From NCBI GenBank assembly GCA_009781005.1, contig WQYX01000022.1:1-57421 (forward strand): a stretch of DNA of 57,421 bases, read 5' to 3'. Each line of letters opens with the position of its first letter. Position 1 is the stretch's first letter. This stretch comes from Polyangiaceae bacterium. GTDB lineage: Bacteria > Myxococcota_A > Polyangia > Polyangiales > Polyangiaceae. A model generated the notes under the pieces. That model searched no databases, was not told where the DNA came from, and saw only the letters and a program-made list of their open reading frames with translations. Of the stretch, positions 15,687 through 24,649 are shown one piece after another. The position numbers and the translations under genes were made by a program.

Positions 15687-16616
15687 ATGGTAAAGCGAGC
15701 TGATCGGCGAGAAGGAGAGCCGTGGACGTCGACGCAGCGCGTGAAGAACGACGTGCTCTGGCTGCTCGCGCGCACCGCTCTCGCGGCGTCGACGCACGTG
15801 CCTCGCCGCGTGCTCGTCCGTCTCGGTGCGGCTCTCGGCGCCGTGGCGTATCACGTGTTGCCGTCTGTACGTCGAACGGCCCTCGAAAACGTCGCGCGTG
15901 CCTTTCCGGAGCTTGCACCCTGTGCACGCGGAGCCCTCGTCCGAAAGACGTATGCGACGCTAGGCGCCCATCTCGGTGACGTCGTCGCGATGCTCGATCC
16001 GTCGCGCCCGCTAAGGCCCCTGCCCTTTGCCGACGGCGCGCGCGCGTGCATGATCCGAGCGATCGCCGAAGGCCGTGGTGTCGTGTTCGCGTCTGCCCAC
16101 ATCGGCCCGTGGGAGCGAGTCGCCGCGTCGCTCGTCGTCCGCGGTGTGCCGCTTACGGTCGTCGCGCGCGAGGCCTACGATCCGCGTTTCACCGCGATCT
16201 ACGATCGACTCCGCGGCGGGCGCGGCGTCCGCGCCATCTACCGCGGCGCGCGCGGAACGGCAGCGAGGCTCTTGAGAACACTGCGGCGTGGTGAGGTGCT
16301 TGGTATCCCCATGGATCTCGCCTCGCGCGTGCCAAGCATCGATGTCCCGTTTCTTGGTGTTCCTGCTCCAACGGCCGTGGGACCGGCACGCCTCGCGCTG
16401 CGCACGGGCGCGGCCGTCGTGGTGGGCACGGCCGCGCCCGCCGGAGATGGCCATGTCGTCGTGACGATGACACGCATCACGACGGCCGACCTCGATCCGA
16501 CCGAAGCCGGCGAGCGAACTCTGACAGCGCGCATCAACGAAGAACTCAGTCGGCGCATCCGAGCCATGCCGGAAGCGTGGGTCTGGATGCACCCGCGCTG
16601 GCCAGCCTCCGCGTAA
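15687..16616 (+). CDS. Lipid A acyltransferase-like protein (LpxL/HtrB family)
   Basis: Membrane-associated acyltransferase of the lysophospholipid/lipid A family. Recognisable features are the N-terminal hydrophobic helix (WLLARTALAASTHVPRRVLV, then GAALGAVAYHVLP), RRTALENVARAFPEL, the catalytic block ASAHIGPWERVAAS (HxxxxE) and LGIPMDLASRVPSIDVPFLG. The end MPEAWVWMHPRWP is the usual family C-terminus. 309 residues from ATG at 15687; GTG at 15741 is an alternative start. Likely adds a secondary acyl chain to a lipid A precursor at the inner membrane; substrate not determined. Not part of an lpx cluster here. Confidence 0.82.
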   Translation: MVKRADRREGEPWTSTQRVKNDVLWLLARTALAASTHVPRRVLVRLGAALGAVAYHVLPSVRRTALENVARAFPELAPCARGALVRKTYATLGAHLGDVVAMLDPSRPLRPLPFADGARACMIRAIAEGRGVVFASAHIGPWERVAASLVVRGVPLTVVAREAYDPRFTAIYDRLRGGRGVRAIYRGARGTAARLLRTLRRGEVLGIPMDLASRVPSIDVPFLGVPAPTAVGPARLALRTGAAVVVGTAAPAGDGHVVVTMTRITTADLDPTEAGERTLTARINEELSRRIRAMPEAWVWMHPRWPASA

Positions 16617-16640
16617 CCCAGGTATGCTCCAGCGATTCGG

Positions 16641-18038
16641 ATGGTCGACAAAATTCCGCGCCTCATCTCGAATGTCGACGTGCGGACGTTCAAGCTCGAT
16701 CCGACCGACGGGTTCGTAATCGCGCGGATTGATGGCCGTCTGGGGCTGAAAGCCCTCGCGCTCGAGACGGGATTGCCGGAATTCTCCGTTGAGCGATCGC
16801 TCGACAAACTCGAACAGCTCGGTCTTATCGAACGCGTCGACCCGACCGCGTCCGTCGCACCGCCGCCCGCGACATCCGTCGCACCGCCGCCCGCGACATC
16901 CGTCGCACCGCCACCTGCAACCGAGCCGGAATACGACCCGATCGAGCTCGAGGAGGTGTGCGATCTGCCCCTCGAGCAGAAAAGACGGATCCTCGATTTG
17001 TATTATCGGCTGGACGATCTCGATCACTACATGCTTCTCGGCGTCTCCGCGGATGCCGACAAGAAATCGATCAAGCGCGCATACTTCGAGCTCGCGGCGC
17101 TGACGCATCCCGATCGCTACTTCAAGAAGAACCTCGGATCTTTCCAGCCGAAGATGACGGCGCTCTTCGCGCGGATCACCGAGGCGCACGACATGCTCGT
17201 CGACCGCGACAAGCGCGCCGAATACGATACCTATCTCAGGGAGGTCGCAGCCACGCGCGGGATGGAAGCAACCATCGCGCGCGCGCAAACCGTGTCCGTC
17301 TCGAGCCCCCCTCCCGACGAGATCCGTGCGCGAAAGGAGGCACTCGCGCGGCGTTTGCTCGGAGGACAGACCCGATCGTCGAGCTCGTCGTCGCTCGCTG
17401 CCGTGCGACCGTCGTCACCCGAGGTGCCGAAGTTCGCTTCGTCTGCAGACGCCGTCGACGCATTGAAGCGGCGCTACGAAGAACGCGCGGAGAGCGCCAT
17501 GCTCGCGCAAGCGCGCAAGTACACCCAGAGTGCCGAGGAGTCCCTCGCCAAAGGTGATCTCGTGGCTGCTGCGAGCGCATTTGGAATCGCGACGAAGTTT
17601 GCCCCCAACGACTCGGCCCTTGCTGCTCGCTTTCAGGAGACGAGGACGCAAGCGAGCGTCATTTTGATTGAGAGCTACATCAAACAGGCCGAATACGAAG
17701 AAAGGAACCAGCACTGGGCCGAAGCCGCGCGCACATGGCAGAAAGTCGTCAAGATTCAGGCGAACCATGTCCGAGCGAACGCGGGCGCTGCGCGGGCTCT
17801 CTTCCAGGCCGACGATGGGGATTTGCATCAAGCAGCGGAGCACGCAAAGAAAGCCATCGCGAGCGATCCTTCGATCGTCGCGAGCCACGTCATCCTCGCG
17901 GAAATCTATCTCAAGGCGGGCCTCGTCGCGTCAGCCAGACGTGCAGCGGAAGCGGGCTTGAATGTCGACTCCGCAAACGCGATGCTTCAAGGCATTGTGG
18001 CCAGAGCAGCGAAAACAGCGAAAGCAACAGGCGGATGA
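16641..18038 (+). CDS. J-domain protein with N-terminal IDG domain and C-terminal TPRs
   Basis: Hsp40-like co-chaperone, probably of the DnaK encoded next. Order: a ~47-residue domain at residues 20-66 (DGFVIARIDG to LEQLGLIERV), a linker of three 8-residue repeats SVAPPPAT (71-94), a J domain at about 128-200 with the HPD motif at 156-158 (ALTHPDRYF), and a C-terminal helical region with TPR-like repeats (about 280-465). The J domain should stimulate Hsp70 ATPase, while the TPRs could bind clients. The N-terminal domain reappears at the C-terminus of the protein two genes downstream. Start ATG at 16641, 25 bp after the acyltransferase gene. Confidence 0.88.
   Translation: MVDKIPRLISNVDVRTFKLDPTDGFVIARIDGRLGLKALALETGLPEFSVERSLDKLEQLGLIERVDPTASVAPPPATSVAPPPATSVAPPPATEPEYDPIELEEVCDLPLEQKRRILDLYYRLDDLDHYMLLGVSADADKKSIKRAYFELAALTHPDRYFKKNLGSFQPKMTALFARITEAHDMLVDRDKRAEYDTYLREVAATRGMEATIARAQTVSVSSPPPDEIRARKEALARRLLGGQTRSSSSSSLAAVRPSSPEVPKFASSADAVDALKRRYEERAESAMLAQARKYTQSAEESLAKGDLVAAASAFGIATKFAPNDSALAARFQETRTQASVILIESYIKQAEYEERNQHWAEAARTWQKVVKIQANHVRANAGAARALFQADDGDLHQAAEHAKKAIASDPSIVASHVILAEIYLKAGLVASARRAAEAGLNVDSANAMLQGIVARAAKTAKATGG
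16851..16922 (+). repeat. Three 24-bp tandem repeats in the J-protein linker
   Basis: Units at 16851-16874, 16875-16898 and 16899-16922. The first two are identical; the third differs at several bases near its end but encodes the same peptide SVAPPPAT. This suggests recent copy-number change by slippage in a flexible Pro/Ala linker. Confidence 0.85.
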
Positions 18039-18115
18039 ACGACTCCCACATTTCGAAGTCAGTCGTGTAGTCTTTTGAGTCGTCGGCTTTAGAATCGACG
18101 GCGGAGATGGCGGGC

Positions 18116-19939
18116 ATGGAGAAAGTCATCGGCATCGATCTCGGCACCACGAACTCGTGCGTCGCCATCGTGGAAAACGGCGCCCCGGTGGTGATCCCGA
18201 ATCGTGGTGGATACAAGACGACTCCATCCATGGTGGCCGTGACCGAAGCCGGCAAGCGTCTCGTCGGCCATATCGCCAAACGTCAAGCGATCACCAACGC
18301 GGAGAACACGGTCTACGCGGCCAAGCGCCTGATCGGTCGCAAGTGGACCTCTCCCCAGGTCAAAAATTCGATCGCGATGTCGAGCTATCGGATCGTGGAA
18401 GGTCCGCATCGCGATGTTCGCATCGTGCTCCGCGAAAAAGAATTCGGCGTCCCCGAGATCAGCGCGATGGTGCTGCAGGAGATGAAGGTGATCGCCGAAG
18501 ACTACCTCGGCGAAGCGGTGCACAAGGCGGTCGTCACGGTCCCTGCGTACTTCAACGACAACCAGAGGCAGGCGACGAAAGACGCCGGCGAGATCGCTGG
18601 CCTCGACGTCATTCGCATCATCAACGAGCCCACCGCTGCGGCGCTCTCGTACGGTTTCGGCCGCAACGTGGAGAAGACCGTGGCCGTCTACGATTTCGGC
18701 GGCGGCACCTTCGACATCTCCGTCCTCGAGATCGGCGCGCACGGCGTCTTCAAGGTCATCGCAACGGCGGGCGACACGTTCCTTGGTGGCGAAGATATCG
18801 ACGCGCGCGTGATCGATTGGCTCGTGGAGGGCTTCAAGGAAGAGCACGGCATCGACCTTCGCCAAGATCGCATGGCCCTTCAGCGTCTGAAGGATGCCGC
18901 CGAGAAAGCAAAGTGCGAACTGTCGAGCGTTCGTGAGACGGAGGTAAACCTCCCTTTCATCATTTCGAACGGCCGCAACGAGGCGCTTCACCTGCAGCGC
19001 ACGCTCACGCGTCAAGAACTCGAAGAGCTAAGTTCTGATCTCATCGAGCGGACAATCGACATCTGCAAGCAGACGCTCGAAGACGCCAAGCTCGAAAAGG
19101 ACGAGATCGAGGAGGTCGTGCTCGTCGGCGGGATGACGCGCATGCCGAAGATTCAGGCGAGCGTAGAGCAGTTCTTCGAGAAGGAGCCGAACAAGGGCGT
19201 CCACCCCGACGAGGTCGTTGCGCTTGGTGCTTCCATTCAGGGCGCGGCGCTCACGGATGACAGGCACCAGATGGTCTTGCTCGACGTCACGCCGCACGCG
19301 CTCGGCATCATGACGTTCGGCAGCTATTTCGAAGAGCTCATCCCGCAGAACACCACGGTGCCAACGCACCGTACGAAGATCTTCACGACGAGTCGCGACC
19401 ATCAGACCGCCGTGAAAATCCTTGTCATGCAGGGCGAGAGCGAGCGCGCGGAAGACAACGAGCTTCTCGGCGAATTCATTCTTACGGGTTTGCGTCGCGC
19501 GCCGAAGGGCACCGTTGAAATCGAGGTCACCTTCGAGATCAATGCCGACGGCATCGTTTCGGTGCGCGCGAAAGACTTCGAGACGGGTCTCGAGCAGTCG
19601 ATTCAGGTCACGGCAACGAGCGGCCTGACTCGCGACGAGATCAAAACGATGATGGACGACGCAAAAGGCGATCTCGTCGATCGGCGCACGTCGGAGGAGT
19701 TCGAAGCAAAAAAGCAGGAGGCCGACAAACTCATCGCCGAGATCGAAAAACTCTTTCCGCAGGTCGAGCAGATCGTTGCATCGAGCGATTTCGGTCGTGA
19801 AGCCATCGAGAAGGCGAAGGCCATCGTTGGTAAAGCACGCACCGCGATTGAGCGGCGGGACGTAGCAGCCATAAAGGAGCAGATTGAGGGCCTGACGCGG
19901 ACCCACCGCATGTTCAAGGGAGTCGTCGCAAAAACCTAA
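18116..19939 (+). CDS. dnaK: DnaK-family Hsp70 chaperone
   Basis: Hsp70 chaperone. The ATPase domain starts [20 protein letters not shown] and contains [57 protein letters not shown] and [13 protein letters not shown]. The substrate-binding part includes [20 protein letters not shown] and [15 protein letters not shown]. At 607 residues it is slightly short, and the helical lid ends in [18 protein letters not shown] without the acidic tail of housekeeping DnaK. ATG at 18116 is preferred over 18107, because GGAG abuts the upstream ATG but stands 9 nt from this one. No grpE or dnaJ is adjacent; it sits among a J-domain/TPR gene and two further small genes, so it is probably an additional, dedicated Hsp70. 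Confidence 0.93.
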   Translation: MEKVIGIDLGTTNSCVAIVENGAPVVIPNRGGYKTTPSMVAVTEAGKRLVGHIAKRQAITNAENTVYAAKRLIGRKWTSPQVKNSIAMSSYRIVEGPHRDVRIVLREKEFGVPEISAMVLQEMKVIAEDYLGEAVHKAVVTVPAYFNDNQRQATKDAGEIAGLDVIRIINEPTAAALSYGFGRNVEKTVAVYDFGGGTFDISVLEIGAHGVFKVIATAGDTFLGGEDIDARVIDWLVEGFKEEHGIDLRQDRMALQRLKDAAEKAKCELSSVRETEVNLPFIISNGRNEALHLQRTLTRQELEELSSDLIERTIDICKQTLEDAKLEKDEIEEVVLVGGMTRMPKIQASVEQFFEKEPNKGVHPDEVVALGASIQGAALTDDRHQMVLLDVTPHALGIMTFGSYFEELIPQNTTVPTHRTKIFTTSRDHQTAVKILVMQGESERAEDNELLGEFILTGLRRAPKGTVEIEVTFEINADGIVSVRAKDFETGLEQSIQVTATSGLTRDEIKTMMDDAKGDLVDRRTSEEFEAKKQEADKLIAEIEKLFPQVEQIVASSDFGREAIEKAKAIVGKARTAIERRDVAAIKEQIEGLTRTHRMFKGVVAKT

Positions 19940-19956
19940 ATACGTGTTGACCAGCC

Positions 19957-20673
19957 GTGTCGAAGAATCTCGAAATACCAACGGAGGAAGTTGGTGCCTC
20001 GAATAACGAGGATGACCAGGAATGCCCTACCGTGCCGCCGCCATTCGATTTCGAGGCGTATGCAAAGGAGATCGCGTCGAAGGGCGAAGACGAATCACTC
20101 GAGGGCAATCCGCATACGCGCATCACGCCAAGGAGCGGCATCGAACGCGTACAGGACAAGCTTGCGACCATGTCCGAGGGGTACGACGCGAGCGAGCTCA
20201 TTGCCCAAGCGGACACCGACGAACGTGTGAGAGACACGTTTGCGACCATCCCTGATGGGTATGATGCGATCGATCTCAATGCTGCGCGGGCGAGCGCCGA
20301 CGCCGTAACGGCACACGAGATGAACGATCGCGTTGCCGCGGGCGACTACGCGGGCGCGCTCGATATCGCCAATAAGCTCGTTGCCATGGATGGCAATGAC
20401 ATCAGCGCGAGGGTGTGCGCCGAGACGTGCCAGATGGTTTTGCGACAGATGTATGCCGCACGTATCGGGCCACTCTCGCGCGTGCCCGTGGTGATGGTGC
20501 CGCGCGATCAATTCCGATGGCTGTCTATCGACCATCGCGCGGGGTTCATGCTGTCGCTCATCGACGGAGCCTCCACATTGGAAATGCTTCTCGACCTGAG
20601 CGCGATGCCCGAGCTCGATACACTCAAGATCCTCTCTGATCTTGCGCAGCAACGCATCATCTCGTTTAAGTAG
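19957..20673 (+). CDS. Protein with C-terminal IDG domain, DnaK neighbour
   Basis: No established family name was recognised. 238 residues, GTG start at 19957, only 17 bp after dnaK. The N-terminal half (1-110) is acidic and probably disordered, with two similar segments around SEGYDASELIA and PDGYDAIDLNA. A TPR-like stretch follows (AAGDYAGALDIANKLVAMDG, 125-160). The C-terminal 47 residues (192-238; DHRAGFMLSLIDG to QQRIISFK) match the N-terminal domain of the J protein encoded before dnaK, gapless and identical at 14 of 47 positions by my count. The arrangement suggests a partner or client adaptor of this Hsp70 set. Confidence 0.75.
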   Translation: MSKNLEIPTEEVGASNNEDDQECPTVPPPFDFEAYAKEIASKGEDESLEGNPHTRITPRSGIERVQDKLATMSEGYDASELIAQADTDERVRDTFATIPDGYDAIDLNAARASADAVTAHEMNDRVAAGDYAGALDIANKLVAMDGNDISARVCAETCQMVLRQMYAARIGPLSRVPVVMVPRDQFRWLSIDHRAGFMLSLIDGASTLEMLLDLSAMPELDTLKILSDLAQQRIISFK

Positions 20674-20679
20674 ATCGAG

Positions 20680-21681
20680 ATGGACGCTGGCGGCGAGAGG
20701 CATCGGCTGCGCAAAGAGATTGAGCGCGCACTGCGGCGTGCATCCGATCCGGTGGACGTACTTCCACGACTCGTGCGGCTCGCGCAGCTTGCGCCGGACA
20801 AGAGTGATGACGGGGTCTTCGCGAACGTGCAGCTTGCGGAGCTGCTCGTCGAGCGGCATCCGTGGCGTGCGGCGGTCTACGCACGGCGCGCGCTCGTGCA
20901 CTGCGCGTCGGACGATCGCGCGTGGGCCGTACTCGCGTTCTGCCACACGCTGCTCGGTAACTTCCGCTCGGCCGTAGCCGCATACAGGAGCGCGCTCGCG
21001 TGTGCGCCGGCAAACCCTTGGTACGCGCACAACCTCGGTCAGTTGCTCGACGTCGCGCTCGGTCGGCCGCAGCATGCATTGCCGTGGCTTCGTAGAGCGC
21101 ACGCAGCGAAGAGCGACAACTCGGAGATCGTCGCATCGTATGTCCACGCACTCGGGCGGGCAGGATGCATCGCCAAAGCTCGCCCAATTCTCGCGCGCGC
21201 AATCGGGCGCTTTCCATCTCGCGAGTTCGAAGCGCTCATGCGCTGGCTCGATCAGGGCGCGCCCTCTCCGGAGCGAGCACGAATCGTTCTCGGCCAGGCG
21301 CGAACCACGTCTCACGTGAGCAACGATGCAAAGCTCACGCAGCTTTTGATTCGCGGGCTCTCGCACTTGCCGCTCGACACAACGCAGCGCGACCGTGCAC
21401 TTTTGCTCGCGCGCGACGCGCTCGCAAACCGTCCGAACATTCCGCGATCGTCCGTGGTCGCGCGCTCCCGGGCCCATCACGCCCACGTCGACGATGATGC
21501 CGGGCTCGCAGCCGCCGTCGCGTACGCCATCGTGTTCGTCGATCGCGTACCGCTTTCGCATGCCGAGGTAGCCGCCCCATTTCGTGTTGCCGTCGGACAT
21601 CTTCGCGGGCGATTCGCGGAGCTTCGCGCCTGGTTGGATCTGATTCCAGGCGATGCGCGCTACGCCACCCCTCGACACTGA
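20680..21681 (+). CDS. TPR-repeat protein
   Basis: 333 residues with clear TPR-type helical repeats: RHPWRAAVYARRALVHCASD, WAVLAFCHTLLGNFRSAVAA, YRSALACAPANPWYAHNLGQ and PQHALPWLRRAHAAKSDNSE. The C-terminal third is less regular (WLDQGAPSPERARIVLGQ onward) and resembles no family I know. No signal peptide, so cytoplasmic. The ATG at 20680 follows the previous stop by 6 bp, placing it in the dnaK cluster operon. Likely a protein-interaction scaffold; function unknown. Confidence 0.8.
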   Translation: MDAGGERHRLRKEIERALRRASDPVDVLPRLVRLAQLAPDKSDDGVFANVQLAELLVERHPWRAAVYARRALVHCASDDRAWAVLAFCHTLLGNFRSAVAAYRSALACAPANPWYAHNLGQLLDVALGRPQHALPWLRRAHAAKSDNSEIVASYVHALGRAGCIAKARPILARAIGRFPSREFEALMRWLDQGAPSPERARIVLGQARTTSHVSNDAKLTQLLIRGLSHLPLDTTQRDRALLLARDALANRPNIPRSSVVARSRAHHAHVDDDAGLAAAVAYAIVFVDRVPLSHAEVAAPFRVAVGHLRGRFAELRAWLDLIPGDARYATPRH

Positions 21682-21690
21682 CCGCCTCGA

Positions 21691-21712
21691 CCTCGCGTCA
21701 GCTTGAAAGCGG
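21691..21712 (+). repeat. Gene-end motif, short form (CGTCAGCTTGAAAGCGG)
   Basis: CCTCGCGTCAGCTTGAAAGC plus GG lies 10 bp after the stop of the TPR gene. Nearly the same 22 bases occur at 37850-37871 with one difference, and the core GAAAGCGG also at 1353 and 37597. It is a dispersed intergenic motif of unknown role. Confidence 0.55.
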
Positions 21713-21728
21713 CCTAATATCGCGCGCG

Positions 21729-23141
21729 ATGCGAACGCCCATTGACGCTGCGCTTCTTTCGATCCTTCTCATTGCTCAAGCGGCTCATGCCCAACCTGAG
21801 ACCGCGCCCGTCGCGCCCGCGCAGAGCAGCGACATCCCCGCTCCTCCGGATGTCGTCGACCCAATGCTGCGTCCCGTTGCGCGTGCACAAATCGAAATCG
21901 CCACGTGGGATGATGCGCTCGCCTACCTTCGTGCGCGTTCCACCGATCTTCGCATCGCGCTCGACGAAGTGACGCGTGCCGAGGCGCAATCGCGCACGGC
22001 GCTCGCCGGTGCCCTTCCGCAGATTAACGGACAGGCAGCCTTCACGCACAACCTGATCACCAACGAGTCGAGTCAGATCTCGGGACTCACCGCCAATGGC
22101 ATTCCGATCTTCACGGATGTCAAAACGCCGTATCCCAACTACCTCTCCGGCTCGATCGTCGCGACACAACCCGTCGTTGCGTTTCGCACGTGGAACAGCA
22201 TCGGCACCGCGCGCGTCGCGGTGGACGCAGCAAAAGAGTCCGTGAGCGACGTCAAACGCCAGATCGCGCTCGGCGTCGCGAACGCCATCGTTGGCGTCGT
22301 CACTGCCGAGCGCGTTTGCGAACTCAATCGCATCGGATTGCGCAACGCGCTTCAGCGTCTCGAGCTCACCGTGCGCAAGGAGGCTCTTGGCGGCGCATCC
22401 GGAATCGACGTCGTTCGCGCGCGCCAAGACGTGGAGACCGCGCGCTCGACTCTCGTGGCAGGCGACGAGTCACTGCGTCAATCGCGTGAGTCGCTCGGTC
22501 TCGCTCTTGGTGTACCCGATCAGATTGGCGTTGCGCCAAACGTCGACATCAGCGGTCTCGAGCAGGGAACGCGTGCCGTCTGCAAGCCGGCCTCGTCCGT
22601 CGACGAACGGCCTGACATCGCGGCGCTTCGCACGCGCATGGAGGTTGCACACCGCAACGTGAACGACGCGAAGTATCAATACGCGCCGACTCTCACGTTG
22701 CAGTCCCAACTTGGTACGACGACGATCGACACGGGCATCGCGCCAAACACAACGTGGAATGTCCAAGCCGTGCTGAACGTGCCCATCTGGGACGGCGGCG
22801 CACGGTACGGCAACGTGCGTGACGCCAAGGCGCAGGAGCTCGAGGCCTTCGAGAAGCTCACATCGCAACGGAGGCAAGCCACCGTCGAGATCGCGCGCGC
22901 ACGGCGTGCGGTGGCGGTGACCGAAGAGCGCCGCGCCGTCGCCGAATCGACGCGCGATCTGGCCATTGAAAACGATCGCCTCACCCGCCTCGCCTATCAG
23001 GAAGGCCGCGGCACGAGCCTCGAGCTCGTCGCGACCGCGCAGGCGTTACGCGAAGCGGAAATCGAGCTTGCTTTGCGCGAGTTCGAAACTGTCAACGCAC
23101 GTGTCTCGGCCCTTCTCAGTTTGGCAACATGCCCCTGGTAG
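21729..23141 (+). CDS. TolC-family outer membrane efflux protein
   Basis: Outer-membrane channel protein of the TolC superfamily. The 470-residue product has a signal peptide (MRTPIDAALLSILLIAQAAH, likely cut after AHA) and two homologous halves rich in long amphipathic helices. Typical blocks are LRIALDEVTRAEAQSRTALA, LPQINGQAAFTHN, RHRNVNDAKYQYAPTL-type text near residue 310 and a C-terminal QEGRGTSLELVATAQALREA followed by LREFETVNARVSAL. No inner-membrane pump or adaptor gene is adjacent. It ends convergently with a second, clearly different TolC-family gene. Confidence 0.85.
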   Translation: MRTPIDAALLSILLIAQAAHAQPETAPVAPAQSSDIPAPPDVVDPMLRPVARAQIEIATWDDALAYLRARSTDLRIALDEVTRAEAQSRTALAGALPQINGQAAFTHNLITNESSQISGLTANGIPIFTDVKTPYPNYLSGSIVATQPVVAFRTWNSIGTARVAVDAAKESVSDVKRQIALGVANAIVGVVTAERVCELNRIGLRNALQRLELTVRKEALGGASGIDVVRARQDVETARSTLVAGDESLRQSRESLGLALGVPDQIGVAPNVDISGLEQGTRAVCKPASSVDERPDIAALRTRMEVAHRNVNDAKYQYAPTLTLQSQLGTTTIDTGIAPNTTWNVQAVLNVPIWDGGARYGNVRDAKAQELEAFEKLTSQRRQATVEIARARRAVAVTEERRAVAESTRDLAIENDRLTRLAYQEGRGTSLELVATAQALREAEIELALREFETVNARVSALLSLATCPW

Positions 23142-23143
23142 GC

Positions 23144-23159
23144 GCAACCATTTGGTTGC
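23144..23159. terminator. Hairpin between convergent TolC-family genes
   Basis: GCAACCA-TT-TGGTTGC is a perfect 7-bp inverted repeat in the 21-bp gap between the two convergent genes. No long T-tract follows. A closely similar stem (GCAACC..GGTTGC) is used between convergent genes at 51588-51607. A bidirectional terminator is plausible. Confidence 0.5.
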
Positions 23160-23162
23160 ATC

Positions 23163-24635
23163 CTAGCCTTCCTGAGGAGCGGCGGCGTCCCAGCCGGTGA
23201 CGCGTGCGAGCTCGCTCAGCGCGACGTTGTAGTCCATGAGTGCTTGCACGTGGTTGGCGCGCGCGTAAACGTACGAGCGAAGGGGTTCGATGAGATGGCG
23301 CTCGTCCTTCGTGCCGAGATCGATGGCGTCTTGCACGCTCGAGATCCATCGCTTCGCGCGGTGCTCGGCGCGATCCCAATTTTCCTCGCGAGCTTTCGCT
23401 TCCACCGCTGACGCGTAGGCGCTCTCCACTTCGACGGCGGTACCGCCGAGAGCGAGACGCTCGAGCGACCGTGCCTCTTCGAGCTGCGACTCGGCAAATG
23501 AGACGCGCGCTTGCTTCGGCAAGAGATCGAGTCCCCACTCGATACCGAACGCGAAGCCCGCGCCGAAGCCGTTGTATGCGTCACCGATCCATGCCGTGTT
23601 TTGCGGCGTAGCGCTTGGCGCAACGCTGTAAGAGAAGCCGAGGCCGAGACCGATGTTCGGAAAGAGCTGCGCCCGCGCAAAGTCGACTTGGGCCTTGCGT
23701 GCGGCGACGCCCGCGCGTGCACGATTCACGTCTGCGCGGAAGAGGCGCGCGGCGGTGAGATACCGAACGACCGGCCAGAGCACCACGTTCGGCTTTCGCA
23801 TCGGTTCGTCAGGAATGTCGAATGCGGTCTGCACGCCTGTCAGAAAGCGGAGCGCGGCACTCGCATAGCCCTCGCCCTTCTTTGCCTCGGCAACGCGCGC
23901 ATTGAGTTCGTCGCGATAGATCTCGAGCCGGAGGCGATCTGGTTCCTCGACGGACGTGTCGCCCTTATCGAGCTTCTTCGCAGTACTGTCGATGGCTTTG
24001 TCGAGGTAAGAGAGCACCTCGGTGGCGATGTACTGTGCATCGCGCGCGAGCATGAGCCCGAAAAAGGCGCGGCGCACGTCCATGCGGATTTGCTGGCGAG
24101 CCGCTTCCATGTCCCACTCGCCGAGCCGGACCTGCGCTTCGGCCGCACGCTTGATCGAATCGATCTTGCCGAAGGTGTAGAGCGGGACGGTGCCTTGCAC
24201 CTTGAACTGCAAGAACGGCTCGTAGCTCGAGCCGATGCCTTGATTCAAGATGGTGCGCGGAACGGCGTTGTAGAAAGGCGTGCCGCCGAGTTGCGGAAGC
24301 ACGCCGAAGGTCGAACTCGCGCTCCAGTAAGAATACGGCTGGTACGTTGCCTCTTCGAGCTGCGCATGGTTCGCCGCCAGACGCGCGCGCGCCGCCCACA
24401 GGTTGGGGTGATTGCGCTCCGCCAGACCAAGACACTCCGAAAGCGTGTACGCGTGAGGCTTGATCGTTGCGAGGGGCGCCGCGGGCATCGTTTCGTCGTT
24501 CTTCGAGTCCTCCGATTTTTTCGCGGTCTTGTCCGTATCGTCCTCAAGATCGAGTTCACCAGCGCGCGCCATCCTTGCAACGGCGCTCATGCCGAGGGCC
24601 AGGAACAACAATAATTTGCTGCGAGGGGCGAGCAT
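23163..24635 (-). CDS. TolC-family outer membrane protein
   Basis: 490-residue outer-membrane channel-type protein. It has a signal peptide (MLAPRSKLLLFLALGMSAVA, cleavage probably after ARMARA), an acidic linker (LEDDTDKTAKKSEDSKND), then TolC-like helical halves: LSECLGLAERNHPNLWAARA, GKIDSIKRAAEAQVRLGEWD, AARQQIRMDVRRAFFGLMLA and ANHVQALMDYNVALSELARV at the end. The second gene of this family within 3 kb; the two share little sequence beyond family features, so it is not a recent duplicate. ATG at 24635 is used; ATG at 24656 would lengthen it by 7 residues. It overlaps or abuts the end of mutY upstream. Confidence 0.85.
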   Translation of the reverse strand: MLAPRSKLLLFLALGMSAVARMARAGELDLEDDTDKTAKKSEDSKNDETMPAAPLATIKPHAYTLSECLGLAERNHPNLWAARARLAANHAQLEEATYQPYSYWSASSTFGVLPQLGGTPFYNAVPRTILNQGIGSSYEPFLQFKVQGTVPLYTFGKIDSIKRAAEAQVRLGEWDMEAARQQIRMDVRRAFFGLMLARDAQYIATEVLSYLDKAIDSTAKKLDKGDTSVEEPDRLRLEIYRDELNARVAEAKKGEGYASAALRFLTGVQTAFDIPDEPMRKPNVVLWPVVRYLTAARLFRADVNRARAGVAARKAQVDFARAQLFPNIGLGLGFSYSVAPSATPQNTAWIGDAYNGFGAGFAFGIEWGLDLLPKQARVSFAESQLEEARSLERLALGGTAVEVESAYASAVEAKAREENWDRAEHRAKRWISSVQDAIDLGTKDERHLIEPLRSYVYARANHVQALMDYNVALSELARVTGWDAAAPQEG

Positions 24636-24649
24636 AAAGCGCGGCGACA

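Noticed and set aside
20095..21678. 527-codon minus-strand frame opposite the IDG-domain and TPR genes
   Set aside because: Low-complexity Arg/His-rich translation; the plus-strand genes have sensible domains and spacing.
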